Source of the DNA: a virus | Virus record (IMG/VR): IMGVR_UViG_3300023178_004113 | Span: 1-50,388 of that record | Length of the DNA stretch: 50,388 nucleotides | Reading direction: 5' to 3' (one strand) | Shown here: positions 9,939-16,627 of the stretch, piece after piece | Layout: every line of letters begins with the position of its first letter | Position numbering within the stretch: the stretch's first letter is position 1 | Position numbers and translations under genes: made by a program | The notes under the pieces: generated by a model | What the model was told of the DNA's origin: nothing | What the model saw: the letters and a program-made list of their open reading frames with translations, nothing else | Databases searched by the model: none

Positions 9939-9966
9939 AATATATTATTAAAGGCTAAATTGTCAA
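9939..9966 (-). promoter_or_regulatory. Sigma70-like promoter
   Basis: On the minus strand TTGACA (9961-9966) and TATATT (9939-9944) are 16 bases apart, directly upstream of the gene starting at 9907. The intergenic DNA is otherwise A/T only and shows no other feature. Confidence 0.6.
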
Positions 9967-10012
9967 TTATTTTTTTAAATAATCTAGTAAGGTATATCAT
10001 ACTAAAAGATAA

Positions 10013-10429
10013 TTAGTTATCAATTTCTTGACATACTCTATTTCTTAAATCACTAGAACTAAACCGATGATCACGTTTATTAAAATATAACTCAATTCCA
10101 CGATTACGACACTCATCTTTGCCAGTAAAATCTTTTTGTCTATACTCTTCTCCTAATATTCTTATATCAATAGGATACATATTTATTATGTCTAGTAAAT
10201 CAGCTTCTGTACAGTAGATGATAACCTCGTCTACATATTTTACAGCTCCTAATTGTGCTTGTCTTTCAACTATAGTTTGAATAGGAGAGTTTTTTTCTTT
10301 TCTATCTATAGAAGGATCTACTTGTAAGGCAGCAATTAGCCAATCGCACCGAGACTTAGCCTCTCGTAACATCATTATATGTCCTGCATGTAATAAATCA
10401 AAAGTACTAGCAGTTAATCCTATTTTCAT
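10013..10429 (-). CDS. Cytidylyltransferase-like nucleotidyltransferase
   Basis: 138 aa with the nucleotidyltransferase fold of TagD and RfaE. Motifs are FDLLHAGH near the N-terminus (HxGH nucleotide-binding), ILGEEYRQKDFTG, and YFNKRDHRFSSSDLR near the end (an ISSS/R-type motif). It would activate a phosphorylated sugar or polyol with CTP or ATP. The start at 10429 is chosen because its ATG overlaps the TGA of the small upstream gene (ATGA). A longer reading from 10450 adds only seven mainly lysine residues. It joins the other sugar-nucleotide genes of the window. Confidence 0.78.
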   Translation of the reverse strand: MKIGLTASTFDLLHAGHIMMLREAKSRCDWLIAALQVDPSIDRKEKNSPIQTIVERQAQLGAVKYVDEVIIYCTEADLLDIINMYPIDIRILGEEYRQKDFTGKDECRNRGIELYFNKRDHRFSSSDLRNRVCQEIDN

Positions 10430-10533
10430 TTTTTCTTTCTTTTTTTGCATTCTCTTAGTCCACTAGGCCCTACGATTATTATTGAAATAAGTATGATAAT
10501 AGGACTAATAAATATTATATCTTGTAGTATCAT
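10426..10533 (-). CDS. 35-aa membrane peptide
   Basis: The ATG at 10533 overlaps the TAA of the upstream purS-like gene (TAATG), and the TGA overlaps the next ATG (ATGA), so translation is coupled at both ends. About 20 consecutive hydrophobic residues (IIFISPIIILISIIIVG) are followed by a basic tail (KKRKKK). It is a likely single-pass inner-membrane protein; function unknown. Confidence 0.6.
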   Translation of the reverse strand: MILQDIIFISPIIILISIIIVGPSGLRECKKRKKK

Positions 10534-10757
10534 TAATCCTCTAACTTCTCAATAGTATAATATTCCATTACTTCATTTACTTGAGTTTTAATCATACGTT
10601 CTGCCTCTTCAAAAGAAGAAGCAGAGAACTCTAAAGTTTTACCTATTCTAGTATCTAAAACAGAATCAAAACCTAAAGAGTGAAGAGCATTAGTTACAGC
10701 AGACCCTGCATTATCTAATATTCCTTTATGTAGCATTACAATAGCTCTGAATCTCAT
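10533..10757 (-). CDS. purS: PurS-like subunit of FGAM synthase
   Basis: 74 aa, the usual PurS size. Landmarks of the family are an initial RFRAIVMLHKGILDNAG strand-loop, VTNALHSLGFDSV, and RIGKTLEF. PurS joins PurL and PurQ in phosphoribosylformylglycinamidine synthase, the fourth step of purine synthesis. No purL or purQ is in this window, so it would have to act with host subunits or with phage genes elsewhere. It is 9 bases downstream of the phosphate permease gene. Confidence 0.8.
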   Translation of the reverse strand: MRFRAIVMLHKGILDNAGSAVTNALHSLGFDSVLDTRIGKTLEFSASSFEEAERMIKTQVNEVMEYYTIEKLED

Positions 10758-10766
10758 GGTAAATCC

Positions 10767-11735
10767 TTAACTTACAGGCAATATAATATAGTGAATTGCT
10801 AATACAAGAGCTACTGATGTACCTAATCCTACCATCATTTTACCAAAATCTTTTGCTACAAGAGGAAACACTGACTTAGTTTTTTTCTTATCAAAGTAAG
10901 TTGCCATCGCAAGTTCACGACCTGCTAGTAAGCCAACAAATACCCAAGTTGTTGACATTGGAATGTCATTTAACTCTTTGAAGAAGTATAAACACAACCA
11001 ATAGAATAAGTCAATCAAAGTTGCTGATCGCACGTATCGTGTGTTATGTTTTTCCAAAACAATTTGTTGGATTCTACCACCTCGTTCTCTAAACATAAAG
11101 AACAACCCTGCAACAAATACAACTGAAATCATAACCATAAGGTCTATTGGTACTTGTCTCGGTAAAAACACAGCAATGTTGGCCATATCATGTGATAACC
11201 AAGTCCACCACAAACCACCAGTAGCTACCCACTGAGCAATTCTCCAGAACCGTTTATTATCTTCACTGACAGGTTGAGTTTCATCAAACCATGTACCTGC
11301 ATACTTATTAATACTAAACCAAACTGCATACGCAAATGCCGCTGCGACACCATAACCCATAATAGATTTCATCAACATCTTTTCAAGAACAAATGTACTT
11401 GCAAAGACTGATAGAACCAAGAATGAAGTTGACACTGGAACCCCAAGTCGAGTTAGTGCAACCAAGATTGCAGGAGCAGCAGCATGATACCACTGAACCT
11501 CTTGCCACGGGATTTTGTTTAGTCGTCCGTATGAAATATCCCCACCATTTATACTCCAACCATACCATAGTGTAGCTAGCAGTACTGCTGATGCCGATCC
11601 CCATAAAATTTTGTAGTTGAATCTCTCATTGTTTGATGCCATCCATGTACCGAGAGTTTGTACTGAATCGTTTGCTATAACCGCATACGCAGCAAGTAAA
11701 AAGCCTATTAGACTCCATAACGTAATTAACTCCAT
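10767..11735 (-). CDS. PiT-family inorganic phosphate permease
   Basis: 322 aa, mostly hydrophobic, with around eight predicted membrane segments. Two copies of the PiT signature are visible in inverted-repeat fashion: ANDSVQTLGTW near residues 21-31 with GVPVSTSFLVLSVF near 98-111, and a late DIPMSTTWVFVGLLAGRE. PiT carriers import phosphate or metal-phosphate with protons or Na+. Codon use is richer in C/G-ending and CGN arginine codons than the neighbours, suggesting recent acquisition or different expression. The ribosome site is AAGGAAAAG. Confidence 0.85.
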   Translation of the reverse strand: MELITLWSLIGFLLAAYAVIANDSVQTLGTWMASNNERFNYKILWGSASAVLLATLWYGWSINGGDISYGRLNKIPWQEVQWYHAAAPAILVALTRLGVPVSTSFLVLSVFASTFVLEKMLMKSIMGYGVAAAFAYAVWFSINKYAGTWFDETQPVSEDNKRFWRIAQWVATGGLWWTWLSHDMANIAVFLPRQVPIDLMVMISVVFVAGLFFMFRERGGRIQQIVLEKHNTRYVRSATLIDLFYWLCLYFFKELNDIPMSTTWVFVGLLAGRELAMATYFDKKKTKSVFPLVAKDFGKMMVGLGTSVALVLAIHYIILPVS

Positions 11736-11760
11736 TTACTTTTCCTTAATATTAAAATTG

Positions 11761-12183
11761 TTAGTCACACCAAGAAATTTTTTTACCACCGTCATAACTT
11801 TTAGCTAGTCCTTTTGCAATAATTAACTCTGAGTAAAGTTTTCCGTCTAGGTAAACATTAGATAAAACTCTACCCCCATACTTATCCCATTTTAAATCTT
11901 TAAATTCAATATTTTTAGCAGTTTTAAAAACAGAATTAGCAAATTCTCTTGCTTCTAAAGCTAATTCTTTTTCTTTATCACACTTTCCTTTTATCTCAGG
12001 GGTATCTATTCCTAAAACTCTAATACTCATTTTTTGTAAGCTTTCAGGCAAAGATTCATATATAATATAACAAGTATCCCCATCGTAACAAACTCTATCT
12101 CTATACTCTCTCATTTTTATTTCAGAATATACAGGAGTACCAATAATAATTAATAATAAAGATAATAAATATTTATACAACAC
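11761..12183 (-). CDS. Secreted thermonuclease (SNase-like)
   Basis: 140 aa. A signal peptide (LLSLLLIIIGTPVYS) precedes a staphylococcal-nuclease domain. Expected catalytic positions are present: YDGDT (metal Asp), RVLGIDTPE (Arg, Asp, Thr and Glu) and DKYGGRVL (second Arg). It would hydrolyse DNA or RNA in the periplasm or outside the cell, for example for superinfection exclusion or nucleotide scavenging (inference). It overlaps the methyltransferase gene by 11 bases. Confidence 0.83.
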   Translation of the reverse strand: MLYKYLLSLLLIIIGTPVYSEIKMREYRDRVCYDGDTCYIIYESLPESLQKMSIRVLGIDTPEIKGKCDKEKELALEAREFANSVFKTAKNIEFKDLKWDKYGGRVLSNVYLDGKLYSELIIAKGLAKSYDGGKKISWCD

Positions 12184-12784
12184 TTCTGTGCTCCTCTAAG
12201 GTAAGTCTGTTTTTCCTAAACCACCAAGTAGTATTAGGATACACTTTAATATTGTCTCCACAAGTATCTTTTACAGCTTTAGCTACTTCTTCAAAATCAT
12301 AATCATCTCCAGATATAATTCCTCCCATTTTTATTTTTGGATACCAATGCTCTATATCATCTATTACATCGGCATAGGCATGGGAAGCATCTATCATTAA
12401 AAAAGAAATACTTCTATCTTCATACTGAGAAGCAGCTTCTAAAGAGGTAGCCTTTACAGGATTAACATAGTCTCTAACTTTTGCGGCTGTTAAATTGTCT
12501 TCAAAAACTTTATAAAAATTTCCTCCATGTTGTTTGATAACTTCAAAATGAGGTTCATCACTAAAATCTGATAATTCAAATATATCTACAGCATGAAAAT
12601 TAATTCGCTTACCACTTTCTTTTATAAAAGTACCCATTGCAGCAGTAGACTGTCCTAAAAAACTTCCTAATTCTACAAATAAATCTCCATCTTCTGCATT
12701 AGCAACTATTTCTGAATAAAAATTTATATATCTAGAGTACCCAAATATTTTATGTCCTTTAATTTCAATATAGTGTCCTGACAT
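12173..12784 (-). CDS. Class I SAM-dependent methyltransferase
   Basis: 203 aa. The Rossmann-like SAM site is FVELGSFLGQSTAAMG (motif I), with VDIFEL after strand 2 and FLMIDASHAYADVIDDIEHW as the post-IV region seen in cephalosporin-hydroxylase/macrocin-type (Methyltransf_24) enzymes. GGIISGDDYD is typical of that group, which often modifies sugars. It lies between a UDP-sugar dehydrogenase and a nuclease, so a glycan substrate is likely but unproven. Confidence 0.75.
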   Translation of the reverse strand: MSGHYIEIKGHKIFGYSRYINFYSEIVANAEDGDLFVELGSFLGQSTAAMGTFIKESGKRINFHAVDIFELSDFSDEPHFEVIKQHGGNFYKVFEDNLTAAKVRDYVNPVKATSLEAASQYEDRSISFLMIDASHAYADVIDDIEHWYPKIKMGGIISGDDYDFEEVAKAVKDTCGDNIKVYPNTTWWFRKNRLTLEEHRSVV

Positions 12785-13551
12785 TATAACTCCTTTATAC
12801 TATTATTATACTTTACTGCTTCTTTTAAAATAGAAAAATCTATACCATAATGCTTCATTGAGTATAATAAAGCTGCTGTATCTTTAGGAAAGCAAGCTCC
12901 ACCAAAACCCCTACCGTCATCACCAGGAACTGTAGTATGACTATCACCAATTCTAGGATCTTGCCTAAAAATATTAATCAATTCTTCAAAAGATATATTT
13001 AATTTTTCACAAACATCAAACATTTGATTAGCATAAGCTACTTTTAGTGCCAGAAAAGAATTTCTAAAATATTTAGCTAATATGAGCGTTTCAATATCAC
13101 TGTGCGTACTTATTTGTAAATGAGGCATTGCTTTATAAAAAATAGAAGACCAAAAATCAGTATTATCTCCTGCAAAATACATAATTTTCTGATTTTTAAA
13201 ATCTTCTTTTGCGTTTTTAGCTGTTAAAAACTCTGGAGAAAAGGTTATAGATAATAAAGAGTATTTGTTTCTTAAAAATCTAAACCCTTCTAAGCTCATA
13301 GTTGATTTAATAAGTATAGGTATGTTATGATAACACTCACTTAATACTTTATCAATATAGCTTAAGTCACAGCTTCCATCCTCTTTCTCGGGGGTAGGTA
13401 GGCACAGTATAGCTCCTTCTGCACTTTCAAAATCAAAAACTTTTTTATTATTTATTAAGGGGTCTGAAACATATATAGTGTACTCATGACTAAGGGCCGA
13501 CATGACTGCCGACCCTACAAAACCTACACCGCTCAAAACTAAAGAAGACAT
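12784..13551 (-). CDS. UDP-glucose/GDP-mannose dehydrogenase family protein, short form
   Basis: 255 aa against ~390-450 for the usual enzyme. The NAD-binding domain (GVGFVGSAVMSAL) and central domain (LCLPTPEKEDGS, FSPEFLTA, YFRNSFLALKVAYANQ) are present, with the active-site cysteine in FGGACFPKD. The C-terminal UDP-binding domain is missing. It would oxidise a nucleotide sugar to a uronate for surface glycan synthesis, unless the shortening has changed its role. It overlaps both neighbours by 1 base. Confidence 0.8.
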   Translation of the reverse strand: MSSLVLSGVGFVGSAVMSALSHEYTIYVSDPLINNKKVFDFESAEGAILCLPTPEKEDGSCDLSYIDKVLSECYHNIPILIKSTMSLEGFRFLRNKYSLLSITFSPEFLTAKNAKEDFKNQKIMYFAGDNTDFWSSIFYKAMPHLQISTHSDIETLILAKYFRNSFLALKVAYANQMFDVCEKLNISFEELINIFRQDPRIGDSHTTVPGDDGRGFGGACFPKDTAALLYSMKHYGIDFSILKEAVKYNNSIKEL

Positions 13552-13961
13552 TACAAGTCTCCTTCTTGTCTATTCTCACTATACCATACATTAAAAGAGC
13601 CGTCAGGGTAACGGGCTTCTAGTTTGCTTACATTTTCAGAAATTACCTCATTTGGGTCTAAATTAAGAGCTCTACATGAATTAATCCAGTACCACATAAT
13701 ATCGCCCAATTCTCGTTTAGCGTGAAAAATTGTGTTTTCATCCAAAGGCTTTCCTTGAAAGATACATTTCTTAACGATTTCAGCAAACTCTCCTCCTTCA
13801 CTAGCAATTCCTATAGCTCCTGTTAATAATAAAGAAGGATTTACTCCTTCCATATCGCTTATTGTTTCCATTCTTTTAACCATAGCTCCAAAAGCATTGC
13901 TTTCATTACTGGTTACTTTTTCTACAAAATATTTGTATTTGTTTAAATCGACGTTTTTCAA
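13551..13961 (-). CDS. mazG: MazG-like nucleotide pyrophosphohydrolase
   Basis: 136 aa. MazG metal-binding helices are visible as SEGGEFAEIVKK near residue 54 and KRELGDIMWYW near 83-93, followed by LDPNEVISENVSKLEARYPDG. The family hydrolyses NTPs or dNTPs, and in marine phages is proposed to act on dGTP/dCTP or alarmones. It abuts the dehydrogenase gene with a 1-base overlap. Confidence 0.85.
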   Translation of the reverse strand: MKNVDLNKYKYFVEKVTSNESNAFGAMVKRMETISDMEGVNPSLLLTGAIGIASEGGEFAEIVKKCIFQGKPLDENTIFHAKRELGDIMWYWINSCRALNLDPNEVISENVSKLEARYPDGSFNVWYSENRQEGDL

Positions 13962-14026
13962 TGTTATAACTTTCTAATAATTTAAAGGAGTTTATTTTAT
14001 AACGAGAGCTCCTGATCGTTAATGAG

Positions 14027-14788
14027 TTAGAACTTTAAAGTAGCAGAAATGCTGGGAGATAAATCTTCCGCATCAATGTCATAATTTAATTTAGGTTCGA
14101 TAGCTAACCCTGATAAATCCATTGCGTAAGTAGCTCCAATATTACGCAACATTTCATCTTCATCTCCGTTTACATAAACAGTAATGTCAGACATAGAAGC
14201 ATCTATTTCATAAGCAATAGTTTCTGCTTCTTTACCATAGGTAACTACACCACCATAAGAATCCATAGATATACGAGTACCTAGAGTCCAATTTTCAGAG
14301 TCTAGATCATAATCTACTGCAGCAGTTACAGATAAAGGATCAATGCTTAATGAATGAGATAGAGCAATTGATTCTATTTCTGAAATATCATTTTTATAAT
14401 CTTTAAATTCTAAAGCAACAGATGTTGAGTCTAAAGAAATAATTAAGCTTTCATCCATAGACATATTAGCAATAGTATGCTCACCTTCTGCACCAACCCA
14501 AATATCTCCTTGTTTGCCTAAAGAAGCAGTTACGGGCCCAATAGTAGTTCCAATATTCCATTCGTCTAATGTAAAGTTAGATGCATCTACTGATTCAATG
14601 TTAAAACCTCCAAAAGCAAGTCCTTCAGTCTCAAAAGCTAACCCTAAAGTTGTAGTAGTTTTCCAAGCATCAGAAGAGCCTTCAGATACTTCTACTTCGA
14701 CACTGCCAGATAAAGGATTGGCTAAAGCCGAAAAAGAAATACAGCTAATAGCTGTAGTTGTTAATAAAATTTGTGATAAACGATTCAT
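14027..14788 (-). CDS. Outer-membrane beta-barrel (porin-like) protein
   Basis: 253 aa. The signal peptide (LSQILLTTTAISCISFSALA) has a good AxA cleavage site before NPLSG. The mature part alternates short amphipathic strands (VSATLGKQGDIW, SLSIDPLSVTAAVDYDL, YVNGDEDEMLRNIGATYAM) and ends SISATLKF. A terminal Phe is the classic Bam-recognised signature of outer-membrane barrels. It would sit in the host outer membrane, either changing permeability or masking receptors (inference). The ribosome site is GAAGGAAGA. Confidence 0.75.
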   Translation of the reverse strand: MNRLSQILLTTTAISCISFSALANPLSGSVEVEVSEGSSDAWKTTTTLGLAFETEGLAFGGFNIESVDASNFTLDEWNIGTTIGPVTASLGKQGDIWVGAEGEHTIANMSMDESLIISLDSTSVALEFKDYKNDISEIESIALSHSLSIDPLSVTAAVDYDLDSENWTLGTRISMDSYGGVVTYGKEAETIAYEIDASMSDITVYVNGDEDEMLRNIGATYAMDLSGLAIEPKLNYDIDAEDLSPSISATLKF

Positions 14789-14817
14789 AATAATCTTCCT
14801 TCTATACAGATTTAATC

Positions 14818-15324
14818 TGTTTTTAAATATTTTAATATATTTTTAGGAGAAGTTTCTTTGTAAGGATCTTCAAAAGATCTTACAAGAGTACGACCAGGTT
14901 CTTCTAGCAGTGCTTCTACTAACATATTATTTATAATTATAGTATATCTCCAAGATCTCATACCCATACCTAAGTGTTTTTTATCTACTAACATTCCCAT
15001 TTTTTCAGTAAAAGCAGTAGTACTATCAGCTAAAAATTTTACTTTTTTTATGCCTAGAAATTCTCTCCAGCTTTTCATTACAAAAGAATCATTTACAGAT
15101 AAACAATATACTTCTGATATGCCTAAAGAAATAATTTCATCATAAGCTTTTTCAAAATCAGGAAGCTGCTTAGTAGTACAAGTAGGAGTAAAAGCACCTG
15201 GAACAGAAAAAACAACCACTCTTTTATTCTTAAAAAAGTAGTTGTTAATTATATTAATGTTACCATCATTTGATATTTCTTGTAAAGTTACATTAGGAAT
15301 TATTAGATTAGTATAAGACTTCAT
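14818..15324 (-). CDS. Peroxiredoxin (Prx5/AhpC-TSA family)
   Basis: The start at 15324 follows AAAAGAG and gives about 168-170 aa; a longer reading to 15360 adds twelve unlikely residues. The peroxidatic motif is VPGAFTPTCTTKQLPDF, with Thr and Cys as in Prx5, followed by YCLSVNDSFVMKSWREF and KFLADSTTAFTEKMGM. It reduces peroxides using glutaredoxin or thioredoxin; glutaredoxins are encoded ~10 kb away. The reading frame ends at the stop codon near 14812-14820, just before the porin gene. Confidence 0.82.
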
Positions 15325-15364
15325 TATTATACTCTTTTCATAATATATAATTATAGGCAATTAG

Positions 15365-15553
15365 TCAAGTATAATTTTTTTCTTCTTTAGTCTTTCTTAG
15401 GATATATTCATGGTATCTTTCTTGAAAAGAATTATCCTGATGTACGGGAGCAGTATTGCTCATATAACTTTTCCAATATTTAGATCTATCATTAGTACTC
15501 ATTCTAGTACTCTCATGCTCTTTTATTTTATGTACATAGTGTTTAATATCCAT
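15365..15553 (-). CDS. Hypothetical protein
   Basis: 62 aa, polar and charged, with no recognised motif. It contains TNDRSKYWKSYMSN and a C-terminal ERYHEYILRKTKEEK helix. It is the last gene before the tRNA/RNA region and lies 41 bases upstream of the peroxiredoxin start. Confidence 0.65.
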   Translation of the reverse strand: MDIKHYVHKIKEHESTRMSTNDRSKYWKSYMSNTAPVHQDNSFQERYHEYILRKTKEEKNYT

Positions 15554-15674
15554 TTGTATCTCCTACTAACTTTTTTTAAAAATTATATTGAGATTATTGT
15601 AAACATCTTATTTTAATATAATAACACTATTTTAAGCATATGTTAAATTTTATTTTATAGAGTTTGTATGCAAA

Positions 15675-15709
15675 ATAGCCCTCCTAGTAATTTATACTAG
15701 GAGGGCTAT
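15675..15709 (-). terminator. Very strong 15-bp hairpin, possible terminator
   Basis: Positions 15675-15689 pair perfectly with 15695-15709 around a 5-base A/T loop. In the minus direction only a short T-run follows, so it could terminate the tRNA transcript weakly, protect its 3' end, or be part of the structured RNA at 15711-15838. Confidence 0.5.
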
Positions 15710-15710
15710 A

Positions 15711-15838
15711 GTCGCTCTTTGGAATAATTATCTATATAACCCCCTCAGATAATAGATAAAAACTCAACAAAGTACGACTTACTAATACAACTATTTCTCA
15801 TAGTATAAAGTCCGGAACATACTAGAGAGCGTAGTTGT
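15711..15838 (-). ncRNA. Unassigned structured RNA next to tRNA-Leu
   Basis: There is no gene here. Two further nested foldings follow the hairpin at 15675. In one, 15711-15721 pairs with 15768-15778 (GTCG/CGAC and CTTTG/CAAAG) enclosing TTATCTAT/ATAGATAA (15728-15735 with 15752-15759). In the other, 15787-15793 pairs with 15832-15838, enclosing CTC/GAG and TAGTAT/ATACTA helices. The element lies just downstream of tRNA-Leu on the minus strand. It recalls the stable RNAs C and D of the T4 tRNA cluster in position only. No known family is recognised. Confidence 0.4.
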
Positions 15839-15847
15839 CACGCTAAT

Positions 15848-15934
15848 TGGTAGCCGTGGCCGGACTCGAACCGGCACACCTATAGAGGCGAGGGATTTTA
15901 AGTCCCTTGTGTCTACCTATTCCACCACACGGCC
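15848..15934 (-). tRNA. tRNA-Leu (anticodon TAA)
   Basis: 87 bases with a class II long variable arm. The acceptor is GGCCGTG/CACGGCT with G-U at the first pair, CCA is encoded, the T arm is GCCGG-TTCGAGT-CCGGC, and the anticodon loop is CTTAAAA. It reads TTA codons, which are very frequent in this phage. Confidence 0.93.
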
Positions 15935-16159
15935 ATTTCGTTGTACGATATAAGATCCTTCTGGACTATCTATTGCTAATATTAATTCTTCCCACATTTC
16001 TGGAGTTATACTTAACAAATCTTCAACATGACCGTCTTCATCTACTTGAGTGATATATACAGCATCTTCATAAGTACTTACTACTAAGTCTGGAACAGAA
16101 CCTGTATCATCTAAAATAGTAATAGTAATATCATCGTGTTCCATCTCTACTGTATACAT
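15917..16159 (-). CDS. Hypothetical acidic protein ending inside tRNA-Leu
   Basis: 80 aa from the ATG at 16159; a longer reading would start inside the neighbouring tRNA. It is acidic and beta-rich (MYTVEMEHDDITITILDDTG). The last codons and the TAG stop lie within the first 18 bases of tRNA-Leu, so the mRNA and tRNA must share sequence. No domain is recognised. Confidence 0.65.
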   Translation of the reverse strand: MYTVEMEHDDITITILDDTGSVPDLVVSTYEDAVYITQVDEDGHVEDLLSITPEMWEELILAIDSPEGSYIVQRNGRVVE

Positions 16160-16173
16160 AATAACTTTCTTTC

Positions 16174-16250
16174 TGGTAGGCCCAGAGGGACTCGAACCCC
16201 CAACCAAAGCGTTATGAGCGCTCTGCTCTAACCGATTGAGCTACAGGCCC
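16174..16250 (-). tRNA. tRNA with CAT anticodon, probably tRNA-Ile2
   Basis: 77 bases, CCA encoded, anticodon loop CTCATAA, T arm GGGGG-TTCGAGT-CCCTC. It could be elongator Met or Ile2 (lysidine-modified, reading ATA). C4-G69 and C5-G68 in the acceptor stem, which the bacterial modifying enzyme TilS uses to pick Ile2, are present. The phage uses many ATA codons. I therefore favour Ile2. Confidence 0.85.
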
Positions 16251-16380
16251 TCTTTACTTTTTATAATCAGCTGGAGAGCTTCTGCAGAACTCTCCAGCCT
16301 ATTTGCATCTCACGTGTGCAACAAACGACCTAATGTAGAGGGCCACATCTGCCTAGCACTAGGATTTTTTTGTGCCTATT
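16251..16380 (-). other. Gene-free spacer between tRNAs, with hairpins
   Basis: There is no open frame with a start. An 8-bp GC-rich stem (16271-16278 with 16290-16297) is topped by the palindrome TTCTGCAGAA. TTGCA/TGCAA and CCTAG/CTAGG stems are also visible. It may be processed as part of the tRNA transcript. Confidence 0.4.
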
Positions 16381-16457
16381 TGGTGATCACGGAAGGACTC
16401 GAACCCTCAACCTACTGATTAGAAGTCAGTTGCTCTATCCAGTTGAGCTACGTGACC
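16381..16457 (-). tRNA. tRNA-Arg (anticodon TCT)
   Basis: 77 bases. The acceptor is GGTCACG/CGTGATC, CCA is encoded, the anticodon stem is ACTGA/TCAGT and the loop CTTCTAA. It reads AGA, the dominant arginine codon of the phage genes here. Confidence 0.93.
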
Positions 16458-16603
16458 TTAATTCCTATATCTTTTAACATTTTAGAAGCTAATTTAGTAT
16501 CTTCTATATGTTCAATAGGTAGGTTCTCGTCTGCCCAGACTCTCATTTGAGCTTTTAAATCTTCTACAGATTTTATGGTAAATTTAATTTCTTTTTTCAT
16601 CAT
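16448..16603 (-). CDS. Small hypothetical protein ending inside tRNA-Arg
   Basis: 51 aa from tandem ATGs (MMKKEIKFTI). The TAG stop is formed by bases 8-10 of tRNA-Arg, so the last three codons lie in the acceptor stem. The middle is VWADENLPIEHIEDTKLA. No clear ribosome site is seen, and no family is recognised. Confidence 0.55.
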   Translation of the reverse strand: MMKKEIKFTIKSVEDLKAQMRVWADENLPIEHIEDTKLASKMLKDIGIKVT

Positions 16604-16627
16604 ATAATTATATTACTATTAAAATAA

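Noticed and set aside
12160-12175. TATAAATA, like a T4 late promoter
   Set aside because: It lies inside the coding part of the secreted nuclease signal peptide and no repeated late-promoter pattern is found.
13962-14026. Weak AACGA/TCGTT hairpin before mazG as a terminator
   Set aside because: Only 5 pairs and no T-run; too weak to call.
16236-16418. Plus-strand 60-aa frame over the tRNA region
   Set aside because: It crosses two tRNA genes, opposes all neighbouring genes and has no ribosome site.
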